A stretch of DNA of 46,275 nt from an uncultured Prevotellaceae bacterium (GTDB lineage Bacteria; Bacteroidota; Bacteroidia; Bacteroidales; Bacteroidaceae). How positions within the stretch are numbered: position 1 is the stretch's first letter; every line of letters begins with the position of its first letter. The notes beneath the pieces are model-generated. The model did not search any database. It was not told the DNA's origin and saw nothing but the letters and a program-made list of their open reading frames with translations. Below are positions 1 to 8,943 of this stretch, piece by piece. The stretch lies in NCBI GenBank assembly GCA_937891085.1, contig CALAEY010000084.1, positions 1 through 46,275 on the forward strand, given 5' to 3'. Position numbers and translations under genes: made by a program.

Positions 1-229
1 CCATGTTAGTGATACCACCGATGGTAGTACCCTTCACCAGCACGTTGGCACCGATAACCTCTCCCAGTGCATCCTTAACAGTCACGGTCACTGTGCGGCC
101 GTTCTGCTGGATACCCTCAATGCCTGTTGTCTCGTTCACTGCTGCTGAGGCACTCATAGGCATGCAAACAGCAAGGAACAGAGGCAATGCGCATAATCCT
201 AAATGTTTTTTCAAAAGATTGTTTCTCAT
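1..229 (-). CDS. SusC/RagA-family TonB-linked outer-membrane protein, N-terminal part only
   Basis: The gene runs off the left edge after 76 codons. It starts at 229 with a signal peptide (MRNNLLKK, then a hydrophobic stretch ending near ASA), a short linker, and the start of a carboxypeptidase-regulatory-like domain (VTVTVKDALGEVIGANVLVKG). This N-terminal order is typical of SusC/RagA TonB-dependent transporters, which import glycans or peptides across the outer membrane with a SusD partner. The barrel, plug and SusD gene lie outside the window. It is a close paralogue of the gene at the right edge: about 65 of 76 residues match, and the last 55 bases are identical. Confidence 0.85.
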   Translation of the reverse strand, partial: MRNNLLKKHLGLCALPLFLAVCMPMSASAAVNETTGIEGIQQNGRTVTVTVKDALGEVIGANVLVKGTTIGGITNM

Positions 230-284
230 ATCTTTCTAATGTAAGGTTAATAATACATTTAATAATGTTAGTTCTTTTTTAATG

Positions 285-301
285 TGACAGGCATACTGTC
301 A
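285..301. promoter_or_regulatory. 6-bp inverted repeat in the leader of the left SusC-like gene
   Basis: TGACAG and CTGTCA are separated by 5 nt, lying 56 nt upstream of the SusC start codon. It could be an operator or a small RNA hairpin in the 5' leader. No equivalent is visible in front of the right-edge paralogue, so it may be locus-specific. A short palindrome like this can also arise by chance in AT-rich DNA. Confidence 0.25.
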
Positions 302-663
302 TGATTGTTTAGTGTTTCATCAGCATTAGCAATGTTTCATAGGCGTTAAAATTTTTTTTTATTGTTAGTACTATAGTTTATTAATTTTATTCCACTTAAA
401 ATGTTATTTGGTGCTTCAAGTGACCATAGATAAAATACGAATTTGGATGTACCTAACATTAAGATACATAGGAAGTTAGTGCTATTCTAACTCCTATTTT
501 AGATCTCATTTTGCATTTTTATCTTGCCAAAGTTACAAAAATTTCGATAACAAAACACTATTTTGTCTTTTTTTTTTAAAAATAACTCTGTTTAGATTTT
601 TTTTAAATAAGAAATCTGCAACGTTATATTTGTTTATTGGCTTACGATATGATTACCAGATAA

Positions 664-700
664 CATAAAAATAAGGTGCAGGAGACCTACACCTTATTAT
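664..700 (-). terminator. Rho-independent terminator of the GH3 gene
   Basis: A 9-bp perfect stem (AATAAGGTG at 670-678 pairs with CACCTTATT at 690-698), extended by AGG/CCT inside, is followed on the minus strand by a T-rich tail. It starts 19 nt after the stop codon. Confidence 0.75.
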
Positions 701-716
701 ATAATTAACTACAAGG

Positions 717-3068
717 TTACTTAACCACGATCTCCTGAATAGGCTGCTGTGGTTTCAGGATATCGTTAACCTTCCAAGTCTGCCCTTTAGCCAAACGGAA
801 AGGAACGGTAGCCTTCGTGTCATTTACATTAGCTGCAAAACGAACGCTGTAGTTACCCGCAGCAGCTTCCCACTGGCTTGCTGACTCATTGAAGGATGCG
901 AGCGCATAGGTATCCACGTCGATGGTCAGTGTCTCGCTCTCACCTGGAGCCAACTCACGGGTCTTAGCAAAGCCCTTCAGCTCTGATTCTGGTTTTACCA
1001 ACCCACCGTTAGGAGCAGAAACATAGAGCTGGACAACTTCCTTACCAGCCACGTTGCCAGTGTTTTTCACTGTCACAGTAGCACGGAAACCATCCTTGGT
1101 GGCCTGTACCTTTGGAGCACTATAAGCGAAAGAGGTATAGCTCAAACCATAGCCGAATGGATAAGACACTTCCTTAGCTGCAGTCTGGAAGTAGCGATAA
1201 CCAATCCAGATGCCTTCTTCGTAATTGGTATAGCTCACGTTCTTAGTCTCACGCTGCTGTCCGCCCATTGCGGCACCCATACCCATCATGCCATCGCTCT
1301 CGACATTGTATGGGAAGTTCTTGGAAGAAGGAACGTCCATATAGTTGATAGGGAAGGTAGAAGTAAGCTTACCAGAAGGATTGGCCTTACCACTGAGAAT
1401 ATCAGCCACAGAATAGCCACCCTCCTGACCAGGCTGCCAAGCCAACAAGATAGCATCAGGCATACCCTTCCAAGAAGCAGTTTCAATCACTCCACCAATA
1501 TTCAATACAACAATCACTTGCTTGCCAGCCTCGTGGAAAGCATCGGTTACGTCTTGCAGCAACTGACGCTCTACGGTAGTGAGGTTGAAGTCGCCCTCTA
1601 TGTGACGGTCGGCACCTTCGCCTGCGTTACGGCCAATGGTTATGATGGCTACATCGTTTAAGCCAACTTGCTTATTAATGATGGCACGCTCCAACGGCAT
1701 CTCGCTCAAGGCAGCTTCACCCAGCATCAAACCACCCATCATGCCTCCACGGGCAGCGCGGGCAGCTGTTTGGCGAGCACGCTCATAAGTGGTGTATGTC
1801 TCATAGACATTCTTCAGCTCATCGTTTACCTCATAGCCAGCTGCCTGTAAACCTTGCAGCATGTCGATGGTATATGCCTTGTTCACGTTACCAGAGCCAG
1901 TACCGCCAGCGATGAAGTTGTAGGAAGTGATGCCGAACAGGGCCACCTTCTTAGATTTTATAGGAAGGGTGTTGTTCTCGTTCTTCAGCAGCACCATACC
2001 TTCAGTAGCAGAGCTGCGAGTAACCTGTGCATGAGCCTTCAGGTCGGGCTTGTCAGAATACTTGTAGCCTTTGAAACGCGGTGTCTTGACAATGTATTCC
2101 AGGATGCGTTTCACGCAGATATCTACATCGTCCATGCTGAGCTTACCACTGTTCACGGCCTCGATGAGATCGGTCTTCTGCTGATCCATACCGGGCTCCA
2201 TAAGGTCGTTTCCTGCGCTCACTTGAGCGGCAATATCACGTCGCATGGTCCAGTCGGTCATCACGATACCCTTGAACCCCCATTCGTCTCGCAGCAACGT
2301 GGTAAGCAGTTCCTTATCCGACTGAGTGTTGATATCACCATTCAGACGGTTGTAAGAAGACATGACCGTCCATGGCTGTGCGTCTTTCACCACCATCTCG
2401 AATCCCTTGAGGTAAATCTCACGTAGGGCGCGCTGATTCACGCGTGCGTCATTTCCCATACGGTTGGTTTCCTGACTGTTGGCTGCATAGTGCTTCGCAC
2501 TTACGCCAACGCCATTGCTCTGGATACCATTGATGTATGCCGTAGCAATCTTTCCTGTGAGGAAGGGGTCTTCTGAGTAATACTCGAAGTTACGTCCGTT
2601 CAGTGGATTTCGATGAATGTTCATACCTGGAGCCAACAGCACATCGATGCCATACTCCAGCACCTCATTGCCCATAGCCTTACCAACCTCAGCCACCAAC
2701 TGCACATTCCATGTGCTGGCCAAAGAAGTGCCAACAGGGAAACCTGTTGCATAATAAGTCTGATCGGTTCCTGGACGTGTAGGAGAAATGCGCACACCTG
2801 CAGGGCCATCGGATACCACTGTACGTGGAATGCCTAAGCGCTCAACGCCGTTTGTTGTACCAGCTGCACCGGGCACCAATACATCAGAAGAAGCGGTCAT
2901 GGCACCAGCAGTCATACTGCCCCATCCGCCACCAACAATGAGCTCTGCTTTTTCCTCGAGAGTCAGAGCTTTCACGATTTCGTCTACATTGTTAGGCGTC
3001 AGTTTCTGCGCACTTACAGAAGCCACGCACAATGCAGCACTTGCAAACAGAATTAATTTTTTTTTCAT
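717..3068 (-). CDS. Secreted glycoside hydrolase family 3 protein (beta-glucosidase type)
   Basis: A 783-aa protein with the GH3 layout: signal peptide (MKKKLILFASAALCVASVSAQ region), (beta/alpha)8 domain, alpha/beta sandwich and a C-terminal fibronectin-III-like domain (about the last 110 residues). The catalytic nucleophile is probably Asp272 in the VMTDW motif; KHYAANSQE and DGPAGVR are typical of the family. It probably removes terminal beta-linked sugars from oligosaccharides in the periplasm. I chose the start at 3068 because it gives a clean signal peptide and lies after a -7-like box (TAATTTTG, minus strand, 3101-3108); an in-frame ATG at 3140 would lie upstream of that box. Two Gly/Met-rich stretches (RGGMMGGLMLGE and DGMMGMGAAMGG) are odd low-complexity loops. 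Substrate cannot be told from sequence. Confidence 0.92.
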   Translation of the reverse strand: MKKKLILFASAALCVASVSAQKLTPNNVDEIVKALTLEEKAELIVGGGWGSMTAGAMTASSDVLVPGAAGTTNGVERLGIPRTVVSDGPAGVRISPTRPGTDQTYYATGFPVGTSLASTWNVQLVAEVGKAMGNEVLEYGIDVLLAPGMNIHRNPLNGRNFEYYSEDPFLTGKIATAYINGIQSNGVGVSAKHYAANSQETNRMGNDARVNQRALREIYLKGFEMVVKDAQPWTVMSSYNRLNGDINTQSDKELLTTLLRDEWGFKGIVMTDWTMRRDIAAQVSAGNDLMEPGMDQQKTDLIEAVNSGKLSMDDVDICVKRILEYIVKTPRFKGYKYSDKPDLKAHAQVTRSSATEGMVLLKNENNTLPIKSKKVALFGITSYNFIAGGTGSGNVNKAYTIDMLQGLQAAGYEVNDELKNVYETYTTYERARQTAARAARGGMMGGLMLGEAALSEMPLERAIINKQVGLNDVAIITIGRNAGEGADRHIEGDFNLTTVERQLLQDVTDAFHEAGKQVIVVLNIGGVIETASWKGMPDAILLAWQPGQEGGYSVADILSGKANPSGKLTSTFPINYMDVPSSKNFPYNVESDGMMGMGAAMGGQQRETKNVSYTNYEEGIWIGYRYFQTAAKEVSYPFGYGLSYTSFAYSAPKVQATKDGFRATVTVKNTGNVAGKEVVQLYVSAPNGGLVKPESELKGFAKTRELAPGESETLTIDVDTYALASFNESASQWEAAAGNYSVRFAANVNDTKATVPFRLAKGQTWKVNDILKPQQPIQEIVVK

Positions 3069-3181
3069 AATGGTATGTAAATTTAGATGTTTTGCTGCTG
3101 CAAAATTAGTAAAAAAAACTGAAAACAGCGCATGCTTCATCTTTCTTTTCAGAATGAATCATGTCCTAAACAGTCTATTTA

Positions 3182-3212
3182 TTGGCCAAATGAACAGATT
3201 TGCTTATCTTTG
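3182..3212 (+). promoter_or_regulatory. Promoter of the chromate transporter pair
   Basis: TTGG at 3182-3185 (-33), a 19-nt spacer, and TATCTTTG at 3205-3212 (-7) match the Bacteroidetes vegetative promoter. The start codon is at 3247. The position supports the start at 3247 over longer in-frame extensions. Confidence 0.7.
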
Positions 3213-3246
3213 CAGAGAAAAGGGGAGAGCATTACATTATTATATT

Positions 3247-3783
3247 ATGTATTGGGAACTATTTAAAATATTCTTTCGGATAGGAGCTTTCACTATTGGT
3301 GGAGGCTATGCGATGGTTCCGCTGATAGAGGATGAAATTGTATCTAAGAGAGCATGGATCAAATCTGAGGATTTCTTGGATTTGCTTGCTATTGCTCAAA
3401 GCAGTCCTGGTATCTTGGCGGTGAACATTGCTATCTTTGTGGGATATAGGCTGAAAGGCGTCAAAGGCAGTCTGGTGACTTCATTAGGGGCTGTGCTCCC
3501 TTCTTTCCTGATGATACTTGCCATTGCGTTGTTCTTCCAACAATTCAAAGATAATATATATGTAGAAAAGATATTCAAGGGCATACGCCCTGCTGTCGTG
3601 GCATTGATTGCTGCTCCTACTTTCAAACTTGGGAAGAGTGCCCAAATCAATCGCTATAACATTTGGATTCCCATTGCATCTGCATTGCTGATATGGCTTC
3701 TTGGTTTCTCGCCGATATGGATTATCATAGCTGCGGGATTAGGCGGCTTTGTTTACGGAAAATTCATAATTCATAATTCATAA
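3247..3783 (+). CDS. Chromate transporter, CHR-domain subunit A
   Basis: A 178-aa integral membrane protein holding a single CHR domain. The GGGYAMVPLIEDEIV motif near residue 20 and the later SSPGILAVN segment are hallmarks. Single-domain CHR proteins occur in adjacent pairs and are thought to act together in chromate (or sulfate-like anion) export; the true substrate here is unknown. The start is the first ATG after the promoter. The last residues (IIHNS) and the stop codon are encoded by a heptamer repeat (AATTCAT), so the C-terminus may vary with repeat number. Its partner begins 14 nt downstream. Confidence 0.88.
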   Translation: MYWELFKIFFRIGAFTIGGGYAMVPLIEDEIVSKRAWIKSEDFLDLLAIAQSSPGILAVNIAIFVGYRLKGVKGSLVTSLGAVLPSFLMILAIALFFQQFKDNIYVEKIFKGIRPAVVALIAAPTFKLGKSAQINRYNIWIPIASALLIWLLGFSPIWIIIAAGLGGFVYGKFIIHNS

Positions 3784-3794
3784 TTCATAATTCA
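3761..3794 (+). repeat. Heptamer tandem repeat AATTCAT, about 4.9 copies, over a stop codon
   Basis: Four perfect AATTCAT units (3761-3788) plus a partial one. The array covers the last codons and stop of the first chromate transporter gene and ends three bases before the ATG of the second. The same heptamer recurs at 30536-30585. Confidence 0.95.
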
Positions 3795-3797
3795 ACG

Positions 3798-4346
3798 ATG
3801 CTATACCTACAGTTGTTCTATACATTCTTCAAGATTGGGTTGTTCGGCTTCGGAGGTGGATATGCCATGCTTTCCTTGATTCAAGGTGAAGTGGTGACAC
3901 GTTATGGATGGCTCACTGCCCAAGAATTCACAGACATCGTGGCAATCAGCCAGATGACTCCAGGGCCTATTGGTATCAATTCGGCCACCTATGTAGGCTA
4001 TTTAGCCACAGGAAGTGTATGGGGCTCTGTCATTGCAACCTCTGCGGTAGTACTGCCATCGTTTATATTGATGCTGACCATCAGCAGATTTTTCTTGAAA
4101 TACCAACATCACCCCGTTGTAGTTTCCTTATTTGCAGGATTGCGTCCAGCTGTAGTTGGACTATTAGCTGCTGCAGCCTTAGTACTGATGACGGTTGATA
4201 ACTTCGGCTCTCCTTCAGAGAATACCTACCAATTCGTCATCAGCTGCGTATTGTTCCTATTAGCCTTCATCGCTACTTATCGATTCAAAGCTAACCCTAT
4301 CCTCCTAATCATCATCTGCGGATTGGTGGGACTGGTTGTGTACTAA
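3798..4346 (+). CDS. Chromate transporter, CHR-domain subunit B
   Basis: A 182-aa single CHR-domain membrane protein, homologous to the gene just upstream: GFGGGYAMLSLIQGEVV near residue 18 and MTPGPIGINSATYVGY near residue 55 are the conserved blocks, followed by several hydrophobic helices. The two proteins probably form a heteromeric transporter, the usual arrangement for short CHR proteins. It is co-transcribed with subunit A. Its stop lies 3 nt from the stop of the convergent GHL10 gene, leaving no room for a terminator. Confidence 0.88.
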   Translation: MLYLQLFYTFFKIGLFGFGGGYAMLSLIQGEVVTRYGWLTAQEFTDIVAISQMTPGPIGINSATYVGYLATGSVWGSVIATSAVVLPSFILMLTISRFFLKYQHHPVVVSLFAGLRPAVVGLLAAAALVLMTVDNFGSPSENTYQFVISCVLFLLAFIATYRFKANPILLIIICGLVGLVVY

Positions 4347-4349
4347 GGA

Positions 4350-5834
4350 TTAGAGTTTGACTTTCTTCTTGGTCACTTTAGATTCGTTGTACAATCTATC
4401 TAATGCTGTCACCACATAGGTATATGACTGCTTCCCATCCGTATAAGGCAACGGATAATAAGTCTGCTGTGTGATTGCCATGATATGCGATGGGTCTGCG
4501 GTATTCACTTTTTCACCTTGCGCAAAGCGATAGATCACATATTGTTTGGCCACATCCATCTCAGTCTTGGCTTTGGGTTCAAACCAAAGCAGCATATAGC
4601 CGTCCTCTGTCCAGATAGGTTTTAGCTTCTTGACTTTTCCAGGCGCTTTCTTGTCCATGAAAGGGAATGCAGGTATCAAGGCTGGATAGCGGTGGTAATT
4701 GTTCACATAGGCATCACGTACGCCTCCTTGATTCTCAACCATAGCAGCCGCATACCACTGACTGCTACCTCCCACAGCCGAATAAGCGCGTTGAACCAAC
4801 ATCTTGTGAGCCAACTCATTGTTTTCGGGAGTGGTGTATTGCACGGTATTGGGGATTGACTGGCCGATGAAAAGAGGCCTCCCTTCTGCATGCTCAGCCC
4901 ACCACTTCACAAGCGTATCATAATCGGCTGCAGGATGCCCTTTCTGCCAATAAATCTGAGGAATATTATAATCAATCCATCCATTTCTTGCCCAGAGCAG
5001 GACATCGGCATAGAGGTCGTCATAGTTTTGCAGTCCATTCGTAGCACTGCCATCGGGATCGTTTTTCTGGTTGCGGTAAATGCCAAAAGGAGAGACTCCG
5101 AATTTCACCCAGGGCTTGATGCTGCGGATGGTGCGATGCAACTGCTCTATCAGAATGTTGACATTGTTTCTTCGCCAGTCTCCTTTATCCGCGTAAGCTC
5201 CACCGCTTTGCTGATAATAGGCTTCGTCTGGGAACTCCTGTCCTGCCACAGGATAGGGATAGAAATAGTCATCCATGTGGATGGCATCGATATCATAGCG
5301 TGTGACGATGTCTGACACTACACTGCAGATGTAGTCACGGCTCTGTTGCAAAGCAGGGTTGAAATAGAGTTGGTCACCGTATGGCAAGAACCATTCTGGA
5401 TGCTGGTTGGCAATGTGATTAGGAGCCAAGGCCATATTGGCAGAAGTCTTTACACGATATGGATTGATCCAGGCATGAAACTCCATACCTCTTTTGTGGC
5501 ACTCGTCTATCATGAACTGCATGGGGTCCCAATAAGGATTGGGCGCCTGACCTTGTACGCCTGTAAGGTAACTGCTCCAAGGCTCGATAGAAGATGCATA
5601 TAGCGCATCTGCGGCAGGACGCACTTGGAAGATGATGGCGTTGATGCCAGCTTCTTGCAGGTTGTTCAACTGAGCTATCAGGGTTTGCTGCATCTGCTCA
5701 GAAGGCATTCCGCGGAATTGTCCATTGACCGCTTGAATCCACGCCCCACGAAATTCACGCTTAGGCTGAAGTGACTGGGCTTGAAGGCTTGTCAGCATCC
5801 ACATGCCCACCAGAAAAGTCAGAATCTTTCTCAT
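4350..5834 (-). CDS. Secreted GHL10-family glycosidase-like protein with C-terminal FN3-like domain
   Basis: A 494-aa protein: signal peptide (MRKILTFLVGMWMLTSLQAQ), then a TIM-barrel of the GHL10/DUF187 family (FRGAWIQ at 28-34, HAWINPYR near 120, IHMDDYFYPYP at 185-195 with likely acidic catalytic residues), then a fibronectin-III-like domain from about residue 400. Family members act on extracytoplasmic glycans; some relatives are linked to peptidoglycan. The start at 5834 was chosen for its signal peptide and for a -7-like TATCTTTG (minus, 5855-5862) just upstream; an in-frame ATG at 5924 would precede that box. A second family member lies at 11916-13388. Confidence 0.85.
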   Translation of the reverse strand: MRKILTFLVGMWMLTSLQAQSLQPKREFRGAWIQAVNGQFRGMPSEQMQQTLIAQLNNLQEAGINAIIFQVRPAADALYASSIEPWSSYLTGVQGQAPNPYWDPMQFMIDECHKRGMEFHAWINPYRVKTSANMALAPNHIANQHPEWFLPYGDQLYFNPALQQSRDYICSVVSDIVTRYDIDAIHMDDYFYPYPVAGQEFPDEAYYQQSGGAYADKGDWRRNNVNILIEQLHRTIRSIKPWVKFGVSPFGIYRNQKNDPDGSATNGLQNYDDLYADVLLWARNGWIDYNIPQIYWQKGHPAADYDTLVKWWAEHAEGRPLFIGQSIPNTVQYTTPENNELAHKMLVQRAYSAVGGSSQWYAAAMVENQGGVRDAYVNNYHRYPALIPAFPFMDKKAPGKVKKLKPIWTEDGYMLLWFEPKAKTEMDVAKQYVIYRFAQGEKVNTADPSHIMAITQQTYYPLPYTDGKQSYTYVVTALDRLYNESKVTKKKVKL

Positions 5835-5995
5835 GATATGTCTGTTATTGCCCACAAAGATAAAACAATTCTTCTGAATATGAGTACTATTTGCCGAATA
5901 TTGCCTACAAATTTTAATCCCCATGCCTATTGTCTTATTTAAAATAAGACAGTAGGCTGAAAAGCAAATTTCTCAGGCAAGAAAAAGCTAAGAAC

Positions 5996-6027
5996 TTTGC
6001 AAGGGGAAAGAAATTGCATTATCTTTG
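5996..6027 (+). promoter_or_regulatory. Promoter of uvrA
   Basis: TTTG at 5996-5999, 20-nt spacer, TATCTTTG at 6020-6027; start codon at 6049. This is a near-perfect Bacteroidetes promoter. No SOS-like operator is obvious. Confidence 0.75.
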
Positions 6028-6048
6028 CATTTCTAACCGCTAAAGTCT

Positions 6049-8820
6049 ATGACAGAGAATAAGGCTATTATTATAAAAGGTGCGCGTGTCAATAACTTGA
6101 AGAACATTGACCTGACCATCCCCCGTAATAAGTTTATTGTTATCACTGGTTTGTCTGGTTCTGGCAAGTCATCATTGGCTTTTGATACTCTTTATGCAGA
6201 AGGACAACGCCGTTATGTGGAAAGTCTGAGCAGCTATGCCCGCCAATTCTTGGGCAGGCTGAACAAGCCGGAGTGCGACTTTATCAAGGGCATTCCTCCT
6301 GCCATAGCCATTGAGCAGAAAGTGAGTAGCCGTAATCCACGTTCAACAGTGGGTACCTCTACTGAAATCTATGAGTACCTCAGATTGCTCTTCGCTCGAG
6401 TAGGACGCACCTTCAGTCCCATAAGCGGCCAAGAGGTGAAGAGACATGATGCCGAAGACATTGTGAAGTGTATGCTGGATCATGCAGATGGCATTCGTTT
6501 CACGCTGCTTGCCCCGATTATGACCCATCAAGGACGCAGTCTTTCCGATCAATTGGGCATCTATCTGAAAGAGGGCTTTAATCGCTTGGAAGTCAATGGC
6601 CAAACAGTGCGAATCGAGGATTATGAGTTCCGTCCACAGGACATCGTATTCTTGATGGTCGACCGTTTGGTTGTCTCTCACGAGAAAGATGCCATCAGTC
6701 GCTTGACAGATTCTGCTGAAACGGCGATGTACGAAGGTGACGGTGCCTGCCTGCTTCGTTTCTATGAGAGCGATGGTACCACCCAGCTCTTCCGCTTCAG
6801 TACGAAGTTTGAGGCCGATGGAATCACGTTTGAGGAGCCTACGGAGCACATGTTTTCTTTCAATTCTCCCCTTGGGGCATGTCCTGAATGTGAAGGTTTC
6901 GGGAAAATCATCGGCATTGATGAGCATTTGGTGATTCCTAACCGTTCCCTCTCTGTGTACGACGGCGCGGTGGTATGCTGGCGTGGTGAGAAGATGGGCT
7001 TATGGAGAGAAATGGTCATTAAAGGGGCGGAGAAAGCAGGATTCCCCATCTTCACACCTTATTATGAACTTACTGACGAGCAGCGCCGGATGCTTTGGGA
7101 AGGCACACCTTATTTTGAAGGTATCAACGCTTTTTTCCAGATGGTGAAAGAGAACCAATACAAGATACAGTACCGTGTGATGATGGCACGCTATAGAGGT
7201 AAGACGACCTGCCCGAAATGTCACGGCACTCGTCTGAAGCCTGAAGCAACTTACGTGCGTGTAGGCGGTAAGAATATCTGCCAATTGGTGGACATGCCTA
7301 TTACTGAATTGAAAGTGTTTTTCGAGCAACTGCAGCTCAATGCACATGAGCAGGAAGTCGCCAAGCGTATCCTCATAGAAATCAATAGCCGTTTGCAATT
7401 TATGCTCGATGTAGGTCTGGGGTATCTGACGCTTAATCGGTTGAGCAACAGCCTATCTGGTGGTGAGAGCCAGCGCATCAACCTGGTTACGTCTTTGGGC
7501 AGCAGTTTGGTGGGGAGTCTGTATATCCTCGATGAGCCCAGCATCGGTTTACATAGTCGTGATACGGATAAACTTATCAAGGTGCTCCGTGAATTGCAAC
7601 AGTTGGGGAACACAGTTGTTGTAGTGGAGCATGATGAGGAGATAATCCGAGCAGCCGACTATATCATCGACATCGGTCCCAATGCCGGTCGCTTGGGAGG
7701 ACAAATTGTCTATCAGGGAGATATGAAAGATTTGGAACCAGGTAGTGAGAGCTATACCGTGCGTTACCTACTTGGTGAAGAAAAGATTCCTTTGCCAGAA
7801 AGTCGCCGACCTTGGAACAACTATATAGAAATAAAAGGTGCCCGTGAGAATAATCTGAAAGGAATTAACGTACGTTTCCCTTTGAATGTGATGACGGTGG
7901 TAACGGGCGTTAGTGGCTCCGGAAAGAGTACTTTGGTTCGTGATATCCTTTTCAGGGCTATGAAACGTGAATTGGATGAGACTACCGAGCGTCCTGGTGA
8001 ATTCATTTCTATCGGAGGGGATATCCAAAGCCTTAAAAATGTTGAGTTCGTTGACCAGAATCCGATAGGTAAATCTACGCGAAGCAATCCTGTAACCTAT
8101 CTGAAGGCTTATGAGGAGATTCGAAAGCTTTGGGCAGACCAACCGCTTTCTAAGCAGATGGGGTATTCACCTTCTTATTTCAGCTTCAATACCGAGAACG
8201 GGGGGCGCTGCGAAGAGTGTAAAGGCGAAGGTACCACTATCGTAGAAATGCAGTTCATGGCCGATTTGGTCTTGGAATGTGAATCTTGCCATGGGAAGCG
8301 CTTTAAGTCCGATACCTTGGAAGTGAGGTTCCACGATGCGAGCATCTATGATGTGCTGGAAATGACTGTTAACCAAGCCATGGAATTCTTTGAGAAATAT
8401 GGGCAGAAGAAAATAGTCAGTGCCTTAAAACCTTTACAAGATGTGGGATTAGGATACGTGAAGCTTGGTCAGTCGTCATCCACGCTTTCGGGCGGTGAGA
8501 ACCAACGCGTGAAGTTGGCTTACTACTTAAGTATGGAGAAAAAGGATCCCACTCTGTTCATCTTTGATGAGCCTACTACGGGATTGCATTTTCACGATAT
8601 CAAGAAACTGTTGCAATGTTTCGATGCTCTGGTCAAACGTGGGCATTCTATTCTTATCATTGAGCACAATATGGAGATGATCAAATGTGCTGATTGGGTG
8701 ATAGATATGGGGCCTGAAGGTGGGGAGAAAGGCGGGAACATTGTGGTGATAGGCACTCCGGAAGATGTGGCTAAGTGCCCTGAGAGTTATACAGGCCAGT
8801 TCTTGAAAAAGATTCTGTGA
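6049..8820 (+). CDS. uvrA: Excinuclease ABC subunit A
   Basis: A 923-aa damage-recognition ATPase of nucleotide excision repair. It has two ABC modules: Walker A GLSGSGKS at about 34-41 and GVSGSGKST at about 620, with signatures LSGGESQR (about 469) and LSGGENQR (about 814). Zinc-binding cysteines appear as CPEC (about 279) and CPKC (about 387) in the first half and CEEC/CESC (about 721/745) in the second. Length is close to the usual 930-950. It is monocistronic with its own promoter. Bacteroidetes often carry two UvrA paralogues; which of them this is cannot be settled from one window. Confidence 0.95.
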   Translation: MTENKAIIIKGARVNNLKNIDLTIPRNKFIVITGLSGSGKSSLAFDTLYAEGQRRYVESLSSYARQFLGRLNKPECDFIKGIPPAIAIEQKVSSRNPRSTVGTSTEIYEYLRLLFARVGRTFSPISGQEVKRHDAEDIVKCMLDHADGIRFTLLAPIMTHQGRSLSDQLGIYLKEGFNRLEVNGQTVRIEDYEFRPQDIVFLMVDRLVVSHEKDAISRLTDSAETAMYEGDGACLLRFYESDGTTQLFRFSTKFEADGITFEEPTEHMFSFNSPLGACPECEGFGKIIGIDEHLVIPNRSLSVYDGAVVCWRGEKMGLWREMVIKGAEKAGFPIFTPYYELTDEQRRMLWEGTPYFEGINAFFQMVKENQYKIQYRVMMARYRGKTTCPKCHGTRLKPEATYVRVGGKNICQLVDMPITELKVFFEQLQLNAHEQEVAKRILIEINSRLQFMLDVGLGYLTLNRLSNSLSGGESQRINLVTSLGSSLVGSLYILDEPSIGLHSRDTDKLIKVLRELQQLGNTVVVVEHDEEIIRAADYIIDIGPNAGRLGGQIVYQGDMKDLEPGSESYTVRYLLGEEKIPLPESRRPWNNYIEIKGARENNLKGINVRFPLNVMTVVTGVSGSGKSTLVRDILFRAMKRELDETTERPGEFISIGGDIQSLKNVEFVDQNPIGKSTRSNPVTYLKAYEEIRKLWADQPLSKQMGYSPSYFSFNTENGGRCEECKGEGTTIVEMQFMADLVLECESCHGKRFKSDTLEVRFHDASIYDVLEMTVNQAMEFFEKYGQKKIVSALKPLQDVGLGYVKLGQSSSTLSGGENQRVKLAYYLSMEKKDPTLFIFDEPTTGLHFHDIKKLLQCFDALVKRGHSILIIEHNMEMIKCADWVIDMGPEGGEKGGNIVVIGTPEDVAKCPESYTGQFLKKIL

Positions 8821-8888
8821 CTGACAAAGAGCGAATAACGCATTCGTTTCGCCTTTAGTCCCGTTTTTCGACGATTGGTCGGCGATTA

Positions 8889-8920
8889 TTTGCCTTTTTC
8901 GGGAAGAATCCCTATATTTG
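8889..8920 (+). promoter_or_regulatory. Promoter of the iron-sulfur aldo/keto reductase gene
   Basis: TTTG at 8889-8892, 20-nt spacer, TATATTTG at 8913-8920; start codon at 8944. It fixes the start at 8944 rather than an in-frame ATG at 8875 upstream of the promoter. Confidence 0.75.
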
Positions 8921-8943
8921 TACATACAAATAGTTACGTAATT

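Larger units (their letters stand above)
230..716. other. 487-bp AT-rich intergenic leader between a SusC-like gene and the GH3 gene
   Basis: I see no gene here. The part next to the SusC start (230-290) resembles the leader of the right-edge SusC gene (shared blocks like AACTAACA, TTATTAA and ATTAACCTTA). A minus-strand TAACTTTG at 528-535 could be the -7 box of the SusC gene, with TTTTG near 551-555, but the spacing (about 15 nt) is shorter than usual. If it is used, the mRNA would carry a leader of about 300 nt. An inverted repeat TGACAG/CTGTCA lies at 285-290/296-301. The GH3 terminator fills 664-700. Confidence 0.5.

Noticed and set aside
3069..3140. A longer N-terminus for the GH3 protein
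   Set aside because: The extension would start before the likely -7 box and hide the signal peptide.
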